From positions 10,230,001 through 10,294,000 of the forward strand of contig OY783214.1 in NCBI GenBank assembly GCA_963678705.1: a stretch of 64,000 nucleotides of DNA. The letters are read 5' to 3'. The stretch comes from Panorpa germanica. Its lineage: Eukaryota > Arthropoda > Insecta > Mecoptera > Panorpidae. Positions 51,621 to 63,374 of the stretch are shown here, in pieces; positions within the stretch are counted from its first letter, which is position 1, and each line of letters starts with the position of its first letter. The notes under the pieces were generated by a model. That model had not been told where the DNA came from, did not search any database, and was given only the letters and a program-made list of their open reading frames with translations. Position numbers and translations under genes: made by a program.

Positions 51621-54600
51621 CCTCTAACCACGTGCTATTGTTAGAGGGTGCATACCTTGAACTGGTTTACTAGAGAAGCTAAAGAAACACATGTTAGTTC
51701 GCATGGAAATTAAAGCCTCAATTAGCAGATCTGTGTGTTGATCATCAGCTTTCCTAATTCGCAAATAAATCAACGCCCCTAACCTGGAAATTATAAGCTA
51801 CAATTGAATTAGCCTAAGCGCTAACTCCTAGACCCATTTCCGGGGACTGTGCTTATAAAACAGCTTTCCTATTTCTAGCGCCTCCATGTTTTCCTTCATA
51901 TTTGACAGGATAATATTTGTGTAAACACGCTTTGACGTCTTGTTCAACTCCAGGACAAGCGCCACCTCCAGGACCAGCGTGAATATTCATTGTTCATCAT
52001 TATTTTACGAGGATGTAAATGTGCCACTCAGCATATTTGATAGACAAGGGGATGTCAGGGGAGAGACGCTGTGAACAGTTATATGGGACATGATATGAGG
52101 GCTTGGGTGAGACACACGTATATCCAAGCCAAATACGTGCATCAGGTGCTGAGATCACAAGATAAATGCACATTTATCCACGGAGATAGAAAACAGAGCA
52201 CGAAGATAACATACGACAGAATCTTCATAAACCTGCGGTATATAATTTTGAACTAAAATGTACTGGCAAGTATCGTATTATATTGAAAGGTTCTTGATCG
52301 TCAGGAGGAAGGTAGAAAGTATCACATTCCTGCAAGCGTCGGTAAACATAGAAGATCGATTGAACCAGTACACCAACAGTTCATGCTCTTCTTAATACCC
52401 CAAGATCCAGTTACGAGATCTCAAGATTTAATGAGTAAAAAGCAACTACGATATTACTTTACAAATTTACAATAAGACGATATGCCCCCAATCGTATCCA
52501 TGAATATTACTTCGCAGTAATTAAGTTTCTTCAAACATCTTCTGAGAATTTTACTAATATAAAAGTGACATGCTTAAGTTTTATACCAGTTTTTAACGAA
52601 AATGACCCAATTAAACTTATATTACATTTTATAATCCCATTACTTTTGATGTTGTGAACATCAAAGGTTTTTTTTTAATATAAAACTTTTTTACTACAAA
52701 GTTTTCATGTAATTACTGATGAAGAATATTTAAAAATAGCAGAGATGTAAAGTGGACACATTATTTGTACGTATTAATATAAAATTGATGAGTTTCAAAA
52801 ACAAGGAAACTTAAATTCGATTTAAACAATTTCATTTTTAATGAAAGAATTTTTTTTTCTTTTAATTAACATTTTATTAAATGTTAATCTATTTTCGATG
52901 CTAAGTCATATCAAGTTGGTGATCCTACAATGTTGCTGACGTTCTACAATGTTGACTGTATTTATTTTATGATTATGCGCACCCAGAAAATATAACGGTG
53001 GTCCAAGAATCATACCTGAAATCAATCCACGATCGTCAAGCCATATTGTTTAACCCATTATTAAACATAAAATAAAGGGTTACAGCCATGGATGTGCATA
53101 GAGGCTTTCTAGAAGATGAAAAACTTTAGTTTCAGAGTAAATTTATCGCATATTCTTCTCCATTCTGCAGACGCCCATATTACAGCTATTGCATCATTAC
53201 GTTTACTTATACGTGTCTAGTTACTATACATTACAGTGTACAATGAATTTTCTCAGCTCTGTTACTCCTTCGTGATATATTAACCCTACCCGCGAATGTA
53301 CGAGAAGCGCCTCCTAACAACTACTATGTGCAGTATTTACATTTACAGTATAATCTTGTTGTTTAAATCAGCCGGTAAAGAATTTGCATTTGAATTGTTT
53401 TCGTAATGTGTGCAGGCTTACTTCCATTGGCACAAAACAGGGAGTTAGTTCTAAAATATTACGTAGTGTTATACGAATAATGTGGCGCTGCTGTAGGCTG
53501 TTATACAATCAACAACAAACAACCCAACAACCCAATGGTTAACATCATTACCCCCAGCTACAGTAAAGCTACGAGTGGAGCTGCAGGAGATCATTTCTCT
53601 CTCTCTTTCTTTCTTCTTGTTTCTCGCTCTCTGATAAAACACATTAATGGCGTATTAGCTTTAAAATGCTGCCGCTGCTGCTATCTCTTTATCATTTTAT
53701 AATGTGTTAATCTTCGACCTGAATTTTGTGATACAGTTTTGTTAAGATGTTCATCTGCTAATATAATAAGAACGTTCAGAAAACAGCTACTGTAATTTGA
53801 ATTCTTTCATTCTTAAGTATTGTTAAGTATCAGCAAAGTTTGGTATTTTAATTATTCAGTTCCCAATTAATCGACGATTCTCGGGAAATACAATATTTCG
53901 TTCTTTAAAACTTATATGACAATAAGCCATTATTAGACAATATCTCGACAAAAGTGCTATACTTCCACGAGGAAGATTGCAGACACGTGGATATTATGCT
54001 TCTTGCTTTATTAATTTCCATTTAATTAAGTAAATTCTCAAGTGAAAACTATTTAAATCCGATGTACATTGAAGCTGTCCAGTAAGTGGCGATTGGAATT
54101 ATACTTTGTTGGAGTTGAAGTACCCATAAAACAAGATACGAGTAAATATTTGTTGCTTAGTTTCTTATATCTTTGAACTCCAAAACTCTTCCATAAGCGC
54201 CAGCATCTTTATGGTCGGTGATGATCTATTTTTGAGTAACACGTATTCAGTCTATCGCATTTTGTTATCGAGAAAGTTCTAGCTATTTATAAACTCTTTA
54301 TTGTTATCTAATACTGAACCCAGCTGATCTCCAGGAAGTTGTGCTCCAGTTACTCCAATACAAGGATAAATCATAAGAAAAGATGTTCCCCTAAAAAACT
54401 ACCCGATTCTCGCAGGAAGTGAGGAACCAACCAACCTACTGTAATATTTAGGTTGAAGAAAGTACGAGTATTACGTCTTATAACGTGGTCTTACGATGAA
54501 CAGATCTACGAGGGCTAATAGCTTTACTTTCTCCGTGTTTTTGTGGGAAATGTAATACCATTTGCTGTAAGTAGGACATTACAGAGCTTTCAACGTTATT

Positions 54601-54976
54601 GGGTTTACGGAGTACTCCGTTTTTAGGTTTGTACTAATAAAAACAGAAGTACTTCTAACAACCAACGATTCTCATCTTCTTCTGTACTCCAAGAGGTTTT
54701 TATCCGTCATTTTTTAATGTTTCTTATTTGAATAATTGTTGCAACATTTCGCTACCTTCCTCAATATGCGAGCCTACTATCCTGCACGTCCTTAACCACG
54801 TTCAAGACGTGCAATAGTGAGTTTCTAGTTCCAACAAAGACCTGGGGCACTATCACTAGTTGACGTAGTTGCTCTAATCACCACGGCAGACCAACCTCCT
54901 TACCAGACCTTATCTTCTGCGTGGAGCTTCATCTCGTCGCGTCTAACGACCCGGCTTGACGAGGGTTGTTGTCATT

Positions 54977-55041
54977 TCGTATTTGTACTACGAATTATAC
55001 TAATTAGCATAATTAGTACGTCGTTACGTTCGTCGTAACGA
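54977..55041 (+). repeat. Serial perfect hairpins
   Basis: TACTAATT-AGCAT-AATTAGTA (54998-55018) and TCGTTACG-TTCGT-CGTAACGA (55021-55041) each have an 8-bp stem and 5-base loop, two bases apart. TCGTA...TACGA (54977-54992) precedes them. No Rho-type context applies in a eukaryote; meaning unknown. Confidence 0.6.
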
Positions 55042-58000
55042 GCTACAAAGTCACTGACTTATTTATCATAGCCAAGTTTACGTTTAAATACGGTGTATGT
55101 TTAACAATGTAATGAAGTTAACATCGAGAATTAGGTTTCAACATTTTTAATCAAAGATGGTGGTTCAAATCAAAGGTCCTGCCAATTGCCTTGATTTATT
55201 GATATTATACAATTTATTTCCTATGTAAGTTTGATCTGTTCTTCCATGAGAGATGTGTATTGCGAACAAGTAAAAATTAAAACAGAAAAGATGAAACTTC
55301 TAACTAACTAAGTCAATGGCACCATCTATAATAGCAAGGAAATTCTGTTGAAGTGGAAAATTTGTACTTCAGGAATAATATGGCAAAGCTTTTAGCTCTC
55401 GGCGTCTCAAGAGAGTCATTTTATGCTCATTGGCTGTATGAATGATTCAAATTGGTTCATATGGGGGTTGTTTGTAGCACAGGTAGATACTCGCAACAGA
55501 AAGAGATGTGAGATGGGAAAAACAGGTGAAAAGAAAGAGAAACGAATAGAAAATGTGGGGCGTTATGTAAGCCAAATGACAACGGTTTAACAAAATGTGA
55601 GGGTTAAATGGACTATTGAGCTGTAATAGCGGCAACCACTTTAAATTTATTTACATTTTAAATTGCAATGAAGAATCATTTAGAAAAACTAAAGTGAAAT
55701 TAGTTGCAGGGTAAAGGAAGACTTAAAATCACTACACAAAGCGAGAAAACGTGAAAAGTGGCTTTTGGGTTTAATTCAATTACGAAACTTACTTTCCGCC
55801 TTGCTCGAAGCTGCGATTATTGCATTTTAGAAGTTACTTAGCCTTTTAATTAATGAAAATATACAGGATTGAGCAATAACTTTTATTTATATATAAAATA
55901 CAATTACTATTACAACCTTTCTTTGACAAACTGGATGCGGTAAAACATTAGAGATAAATATCAATTTCGGTTAAGTTACGGCAATATACGTTATTTTTTT
56001 TTACACATGTTTTAGTTTTAGTTTTAATTTAATATTCTAGAATTCTAAATATGCAAAGTTCAAACTTTCTACAACTTTTTTAACGACTGTGTTTATAACG
56101 TAAAATCTGTCATGAGTAAAATTAATTAACGATTTGTGAAAAATTAAGAAATTATTTTATTACAGTGATTGGTAGGTTAAAGGGGTAAATAGGTTGATGA
56201 ATGAAAGGACATATTTAAGAATATAGAAGATATCTTGAAAGTTACTTAATAGTATTGCGCTTATTTGACAAGCATTGACAGAAACTAAGGTTATAATCTT
56301 TTTTTACTGCAATTATCCATTTAATTCTTAGATTTATCTTTCAACCTAGTAAATTTGTAAAATTTGTGTTATTCCAATACTTCAAGGTACAAAGAATTCC
56401 CCTTTTAGTTCTCGATTTATTCGCAGTAAGCGCTGATATTTGTTTTATTATATGTTCAGATTAAAAATCGTTAATCTAAAAATCAAATTTTAATCAAAAT
56501 TCGAGTACACAGCTACTTATATTACATACGTACCAATGAATAGAATATAAAACAAACGCGAATCCCCAAAACGAGATGAAATGATTAATTAATTACCTAG
56601 TATCAAAGTAGAATAATTACCAAATAATTCAAAACTTTTATAATTGAGCAGCCGCAATTAATGAATAAATAAATTCTGTTTACAAACAATCCCCAAACAA
56701 AAAAGTTAGATGCGAAATTAAACTTAGCAGCGCTTTGGGAAACCCGAACTTAATTTTGTTAATAAACTTTATACATTATTTTCTTTTATTTATGAATATT
56801 TTCACCATTTCCGTTTCCCTACTTGATACGTGCCAGAGAGTTTGTTGTTCTTTTTTTTATTTTTATAAAAAAGACTAATCCAATTATGAAACGTTGTTTT
56901 TTTTTAATTCGTATTGTCGACTAAATGTAAATTACCGTACGATGACGTATTAGTATGACGTCGAAATTAAAGCGAAACGCTGTCAAAAGATAATTTGACG
57001 TTAAATAAATAACGAACCAATTATTATCTTTCATGTCCAATACTATGCCATATCTGAAAGTTAACCTAAAATATGTGCTTTTCAATTCTAGTTTTATTAA
57101 AGACCGGCCACAGTTAACTAACTAAATATGTAACCGATGAATTTTGGTTATTTAAGCTACAGTTATGTTCACTTCGAATAAAAATAAGAACTAATATGGT
57201 TTACAATAAACCTCAGTTAACTGAAAGTTCACAAAAGCGGTTGGTCTCACACTGGATCGAATTACTTGAAATGCCGACTTTTTAAAGATTTATTCGAGTT
57301 ATTTCGCATTGGTACAATTTATCAAGAGATGAACCTTCTACTTTAATATTTATTAATACAACTCTGTAGATATGTACTGTACTATCATCACTGTATCGGT
57401 TTCCACTCTCTCCGTTTCTCTTCCAAATATGCATGCATCCTGGTATGGTTCGGAACAATACGACTCTGATACATACATTGGTGTACCATAATTAATAAAT
57501 GTTAAAATAGAAATCTCTTTTCATAATAATAAATAATAAAGAATGCGATTACACGCTGACCCCTTTTATTTTCGATAATATTGCTAGTTAATAACATATA
57601 AAAAACATTATTTTGTTTTAAATAGAAATATATTTAATTGATTATTTATAAAATATTTATAATTTTTGCTGCCCATTTGTTAAAATATTAACTGTCAAAT
57701 GGCTGACTTGACATTATATATCAAAATATAACGTAAATGTTACATAAATTAATAAAAGTTTTCGTGTATCCTTCTCTAACCGTATCAAATTTAAAATCGT
57801 ATTTACGGAAAAAATATAAACTATAAAAAACAATATTTAATGTTACAGAATGTGACCTAAATATATTTTATAGTCTATTTGAATTTCATTGTTAGTATTA
57901 AAAGTACAATATGAAACTTTTCCATTTTAAATAAATTAACTAACAACCTATGCATTATTATACAAACAATGAATAGAGATACAACTAAACCATTATATGT

Positions 58001-58676
58001 AATAACTAACGTAACAATTACCGGTCAATGTGAAACAGCTCACTTTCTAAAGGTTGATAAATGAACTTGTCTAACACTTAGACAACATCACTAGTCAACA
58101 ACACTGCCTGCCACTGCCACACATTCATGGAAGAGTTGATAATTGGTGTGGCATGTTAACAACTTCAATAGGATGAACGTCTAAATGTATTGAAATGTAG
58201 CAAAGGTAAATTATTAAACACGGATAACGTGTTGGCCTGTAGCTACTAAAGCTGAAATGTTGTAAAATTAAACCTCTACTACATAAATGCTATTCACAAG
58301 GCTAGATATGTTAAATTTATATTTTTAGTTTCCTTTGATAATTTTAATTTGAAATTTGTTCATGGATTACAATATTTTATTTTACAATTGCACGTAGTTC
58401 TAACACATCTTTTTGTTTTGTATCAAACTCGCTACAAAACAACGTAGATGGATCTTAGTCTACTACATAATACGATTGGTATAATTATATTGTATTCTAA
58501 TGTAAAACTAACTTTATGCGTGTTCAATTCTCGTTATAGGGTAGGTATCCTTAATTTCATTGAAAGCGTCTGATAAGCATTGTTAAGAATCAGTTCAGTC
58601 AACTGACAATGATAACAACTTGAGCTAAACACAGTTGGAACAAAGTTTGAAAGTCTACAAATTCTAAATACGAATA

Positions 58677-58735
58677 TATATAGAATCTATATCGAATCTA
58701 TATAGATTCTATGTAGAATCTATGTAGAATCCTTT
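58677..58735 (+). repeat. Short tandem repeat, AGAATCTATRTAG-type
   Basis: Four to five diverging copies of a 12-13-base unit related to TAGAATCTATATAG, also rich in internal palindromes. Confidence 0.7.
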
Positions 58736-59199
58736 GTAGAAAGCCTCAGGGTATGTAGGAGTAAAAGTAAAATGTGTTTGAAACAATAGATTTACTAGTA
58801 GATTGACATGGAGGTTATACATAAGAAAATGTATTATAAACAGGATATAATTAAGAGGGTATTCAGATATGTGTTGATTTGTAAATTAGTTCAAATTGGT
58901 GATACAGATGTCAGTGTAAGTATGGAAGAGAAATGTAACTTTTGAAGAAGTAGTCTTCGATTTGGGTAAGAATATACTACGAGCACAAGAGGGGTTTAGC
59001 TAGTTTTATTATGAAACACAATATTTAGAACGTAGTATCTGAATTTTTCATTAGAACACAAAAATAACGGCACTGTATCAACAGTTCAATGTTAATCGTC
59101 TAAACAATTATTGGAATAATTTATAGTAATTGTTTAAAATTAATTTAGAACGGATTATATCTCTTCTCGTTGTTAAATAAAGAATCGTCATTCCAATAC

Positions 59200-59600
59200 G
59201 AAAAGTCAGCAATCCCAATCCGTTTATATCCTCCCAAGCGACGTGAACACGTGTTTGAAACCGGAAACGTGATTTATCGGTAACCGGTGATGATTAATTC
59301 ATGCAAAGATCAGGGTTCGTTGAATTAGTGATACGGTTGATCTCGATGGGGCCTCCGGGGCTTGCGAGGGTGCTACTATGGGGATTCGGTAGCAACAATC
59401 GACGGCTGATATAGATGCTGCGTCGTGTGACAAAGTCTGTGTGCATGGGGATGTTAAATTACATTAATAACTCAAATATATTCCAAAGCAAATGTTAATA
59501 CCGTCGCGACGTGTGGAGCCCTGATTAATCGACTGTCGACGTGGAGATACAGTATGTGTGTGTGTGTTCACTGATATAATCCCGATTAATAACTGATCGT
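59200..59600 (+). promoter_or_regulatory. GC-raised island with clustered binding-site motifs
   Basis: Contains an E-box (ACACGTG), GGTAACCGGTGAT (Grainyhead-like AACCGGT), TTAATTCATGCAAAG (homeodomain/POU-like) and two GATTAAT sites within 350 bases. A 43-codon minus-strand frame (ending NRITNSTNPDLCMN) and a 31-codon plus frame are open near 59310-59430. An exon is therefore not excluded, but no convincing splice pair was seen. Confidence 0.3.
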
Positions 59601-59659
59601 TACTCACAATGAGGTTAAAGGTTACACTACTCCGAGAAGCTAAAATAGCAGTCGCATTA

Positions 59660-60678
59660 AGGCCCGGTTTTATGGTTCGTCTTACTACCGAACTAAATAG
59701 CTAACTCCCGAATTAAACGAAAAATGAGTTTTATCATCAAGGGTTAACGCTAACTCGGAACTAAAATCACGGAGTAAGATATCCCGTCATAAATCAAGGT
59801 AATAATATTTAACCCGGAGTAAGTGTGCAACAGAGATAAAATATCATGCTATCTCAGCCAGTTTAGCTATCATTATTATAATATTTTAGGTTATAATATT
59901 AAATTATTGTTTATTATGAATTTTGTGAGTGACCTTAATCAATTATCAATAACAGATGATGAGGAAGAGGAAGAAATAGCTAACTCCCGAATTAAACGAA
60001 AAATGAGTTTTATCATCAAGGGTTAACGCTAACTCGGAACTAAAATCACGGAGTAAGATATCCCGTCATAAATCAAGGTAATAATATTTAACCCGGAGTA
60101 AGTGTGCAACAGAGATAAAATATCATGCTATCTCAGCCAGTTTAGCTATCATTATTATAATATTTTAGGTTATAATATTAAATTATTGTTTATTATGAAT
60201 TTTGTGAGTGACCTTAATCAATTATCAATAACAGATGATGAGGAAGATCAAGGTAATAATATTTAACCCGGAGTAAGTGTGCAACAGAGATAAAATATCA
60301 TGCTATCTCAGCCAGTTTAGCTATCATTATTATAATATTTTAGGTTATAATATTAAATTATTGTTTATTATGAATTTTGTGAGTGACCTTAATCAATTAT
60401 CAATAACAGATGATGAGGAAGATGAATATAGTACTTGAATATAGTACTAAGTTGAGAAATCCGTCATTTTTAAAACAATAATTAAACTGAATCTTGCATT
60501 CCCATGGATTTACAACTGTAAACAAATATTCAAATTTCTTAAAATATGGTTTACGTCTCTACTAACTAACTCGGGATTAAATTTGGACCATAAAACCCGA
60601 TACAAAAATAAGTACCGAACTAAGCTAACTCGGGGTTTCGTAACCCCGAAGTAAATAAAAGACCATAAAACCGGCCCT
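59660..60678. mobile_element. PIF/Harbinger deletion derivative, 1019 bp
   Basis: Left terminus AGGCCCGGTTTTATGG and right terminus (reverse complement) AGGGCCGGTTTTATGG. Both sides are flanked by TTA (59657-59659 and 60679-60681), the 3-bp target duplication typical of PIF/Harbinger. Subterminal CTAACTCCCGAATTAAA-type motifs recur inverted at the right end. Inside, an ATG frame at 59916 begins MNFVSDLNQLSITDDEEEEE, like the acidic N terminus of HARBI1-type nucleases, but the catalytic part is gone. The interior is built from three tandem copies of one unit. Confidence 0.75.
59696..60424 (+). repeat. Three tandem copies inside the Harbinger derivative
   Basis: Unit 1 (about 59696-59974) and unit 2 (from 59975 to about 60246) match almost base for base at an offset of 279. 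Unit 3 (about 60247-60424) lacks the first ~104 bases. Each unit carries the same MNFVSDLNQL start codon region. The near identity says the amplification is recent compared with the other repeats here. Confidence 0.9.
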
Positions 60679-61286
60679 TTATGATTCATCTCCTCTGAGA
60701 AACTACAATACAAATCAAAGATATTTTAAATAGGGTCAGACTCGGATGCATCTCATCTCATACATTTGATAAATCCGAGCGAATTTTGCTTTATAGCTTT
60801 GGTGATTCAGAAATGATTATTCTAAGATGAAAGATGAAGTAGTTAAATTTAAAACAAATAACACTAGCAGAAAATTACCTTGCAGTGCTGTTTCAGACTT
60901 ACTAGTTTGTCACAAGCTAATTCCATAGTTTATTTTATACTTCTCGTAGAGCAATTTCACACTTGCTAGCTTTATATAAGGTAATTCATGTGTAACATTG
61001 CGTTACATTTTCTACCTAGGAATTGTAATAGAGCTATGTGCCTCCCAGATCTGAAAATAAGACGCCGTCGAAAATATTCAGGTCTTTGTTGATATTTTAG
61101 CAAATAAATTCAGGATCTTCGTCATTCAGAGTATAAGAAATGTATTTAAAGAAAACGTATTTAAATGTACTCCTTTGGGCCCCTTAAATAACGATTACTA
61201 GGGTCCCACAAATAATCCATCCAAGGTGTACCCGCAAAATACAAAACATGTATTTTCTCTTACATTAATGTATTTATTATATTCCT

Positions 61287-61545
61287 TAAACGAAACCTAG
61301 TAATATTTAATCTAAAAGGGATTAGATTATTTTATTGCTAACCTAAAAGCCTTAATCTTTGAAAACGGACTGCTAAATATTTTATAATCCGTAAGAAGGT
61401 CTTAAGAAGTTTTATAAGTATGCTAATCTGTAAAAAAGATAATATTATTTTTCAAAAGTAGTAAAATGCATCAACAAACGTTAAATATTATGTGAAATCG
61501 TTTACGTAACAGGTAACTTTTGTTATGTTGTATAAACCTTATTTT
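61287..61545 (+). repeat. Family F diverged repeat
   Basis: TTAAACGAAACCTAGTAATA, GTCTTAAGAAGTTTTATAAG, AGTATGCTAATCTGTAAAAA and TTTTGTTATGTTGTATAAAC match 18051 closely. All four copies have the same orientation. Confidence 0.55.
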
Positions 61546-62011
61546 TATATATAATAATCTACGTTAAAATGCCATTATTTTAAAGTAACTAAAGAAGAAG
61601 AAATCGTAACAAGAAAACAAGAATTTGAATTTTTTTACATTCGTTGGTAAATATAAAGAAATTAAGTTTAGTTTATTACAATTTATAATTTCTTCCTAGA
61701 GAAATTAAGAAAGCGTTAAAAGAAAGAATCTACGTAATTCGACAGAAATCGTGCAATAATAATTAATATAAGTCATTATAATTAAAAATATTAAAAACTT
61801 CTAAACATCAAAACAAATATTTAACAAAAATTATAAAACTTACTTATCATTATCAGGATTCCTGAATCTAGCCCGTTTCGAGCCGATGGTGAACCGAACT
61901 ATCGACAAATATAGCTTAGAAGTAATATTGAATATTATTAAATAATTTTTATAAAACAAAAAAAATTATTATATTTATTTTTCACGAAAATATTTTTACA
62001 TCTGCTTTCAG

Positions 62012-62204
62012 ATGGAAAAGTACTAGAGATCTTACTACGCTGGGTGGTAGCTGTGTACTGCTTGCTTTCTACAACCCCTGATAGATTTAACGAATTCAAA
62101 AGGGATGTGAAAGCGCCAGGGAAACGCGAGCACCTCTGTGACGTCATTAGGAAAATTGATCCCTGGCTGAATACCGGGACATCTATGTTTCATTTTAGGA
62201 AACG
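62012..62204 (+). CDS. Internal coding exon of an unrecognised gene
   Basis: A 193-bp exon open throughout in one frame. The acceptor is ACATCTGCTTTCAG (AG at 62010-62011) and the donor is CG|GTAAGG at 62205. The first two bases finish a split codon, 63 complete codons follow, and the last two bases (CG) start an Arg codon; so it enters in phase 1 and leaves in phase 2. The peptide has a hydrophobic start (EILLRWVVAVYCLLS), then a basic, polar part (FNEFKRDVKAPGKREHLCDV) and IDPWLNTGTSMFHFRK. Its base composition is far more GC-rich than the surrounding intron. It looks like a conserved intracellular protein but I do not recognise it. Two minus-strand open frames over the same bases are antisense shadows. 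The upstream exon was not found. Confidence 0.75.
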
Positions 62205-62789
62205 GTAAGGTTCGAATATTTGCTACTTTACACAAATGTATACGAGTACTAGTGTATATTCAATAGTGCATATTCAATATGTATTAATGTTTGCATAAGG
62301 ATCAGGCGCGTTGCGGTAAAGCAAAACATAGTAAAATGTCAAATGTCGAGGCTTGTGATATATAATCTTTCTGTTTAGCTTTTACAATACTTAATAATTG
62401 TTTGTTAGATTCAATATTTTATCACCAATTAAGATTCAATGGTTAATTCTATTGATTTTTTAAAAGCCAGATATGAGTTACGTGTTGGCTTCTACTAAAT
62501 ATACTTTGTCTATCATTATATAAATTCATATTATTAAAACTCAGAACTCAGGTACTTCTTACACCATCATCAAGTGGTATTTATAAAGAATAGAAAGTTT
62601 AAATACTCAATTCTTACACTATCACAATTAGAGTTAATTAAGATTGTTTCTATTTACAACAATCGTTTCATATTTATCTAGATTTTAAATTATACCTTTT
62701 TTAGTATACGTATATTTATTTAAATATGCAAGATTACATTCAATACATTCAATGTATACAATTCAAATACTTACAATATGCAAGATTCT

Positions 62790-62980
62790 CTACATTTCTT
62801 GCCATCTATTGACAAATTTTAAAAACATAGGTTTAAATAATCGCTACTATTGTCTGCCATCTGTTAAACAAATCATTACTTATAAAAGTTTAAAACTTAG
62901 GAACCTTTATCGCGCCATCTATTATGCTATACCTTAACAAAATATAGTTTACCTCGAACTACTAGATGGCACTAGGAGCG
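62790..62980 (+). repeat. Spaced GCCATCTRTT motifs
   Basis: TTGCCATCTATTGACAAATT, CTGCCATCTGTTAAACAAAT and GCGCCATCTATTATG occur about 55 bases apart, with an inverted AGATGGC at ~62965. Each is followed by a similar TTTAAAA..TAGG phrase, so this may be a decayed ~55-bp tandem array. Confidence 0.4.
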
Positions 62981-63113
62981 GTGTAAAACTAGTTGCATCT
63001 ATTCAGGCGTTCATTTAATAAAAAAAACAAAAGCACTTCTAAAATATTATTTTCGTTTGTTTGGTATTTGTTGAAAGAACCTTTTCTAAAATAAAATTGT
63101 CTTATTATTTCAG

Positions 63114-63147
63114 GAATGTTAAGAAAAGTCTTGAATTTACAACCTGA
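63114..63147 (+). CDS. Possible last coding exon joined to 62012-62204
   Basis: A strong acceptor (CTTATTATTTCAG, AG at 63112-63113) opens this exon. Its first G completes the Arg codon left open by the exon at 62012-62204, and the frame reads NVKKSLEFTT then TGA at 63145-63147. An AATAAA follows at 63224-63229 and an A-rich run at ~63290. The phase match, acceptor and poly(A) signal together suggest the 3' end of the gene. A different frame of 31 codons (starting MLRKV) is also open but would need another upstream phase. Ten codons is too few to be sure. Confidence 0.4.
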
Positions 63148-63223
63148 TTGCCGACACAAAGCTTACAGAGTTCCAGAAACAAGCAATAAGAAACATATGA
63201 TTGAAAAATGAGTAATTTAGGAA

Positions 63224-63303
63224 AATAAATTATAAAAGAAGCCTTATTGCAAATATTTAATATCAAATACAATGTAAAAATATATATGAAAATAAAAAAA
63301 AAA
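63224..63303 (+). terminator. Possible poly(A) signal and A-rich run
   Basis: AATAAA at 63224-63229 and an AAAATAAAAAAAAAA run near 63290-63303 lie 75-155 bases after the proposed stop at 63147. They would end the transcript that contains the 62012 exon, if that model is right. Confidence 0.35.
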
Positions 63304-63374
63304 TGAATCAAAATTTACTCTTTTATTTTAATTAACATAATCTTAAAACAAATAGAATCATAATTATAAACAAC

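Larger units (their letters stand above)
51629..59199. other. No supported gene; longest near-unique stretch
   Basis: Few recognisable repeats. A good acceptor at 53415 (GTAATGTGTGCAG) opens 41 codons ending in a Gln-rich run (NQQQTTQQPNG) and TAA. A frame at ~54320-54375 reads NPADLQEVVLQLLQYKDKS. Neither is strong enough to call. The hairpin cluster is at 54977. Confidence 0.5.

Noticed and set aside
61938..62235. Two minus-strand frames of 66-69 codons
   Set aside because: They lie opposite the 62012-62204 exon, which has proper splice sites on the plus strand.
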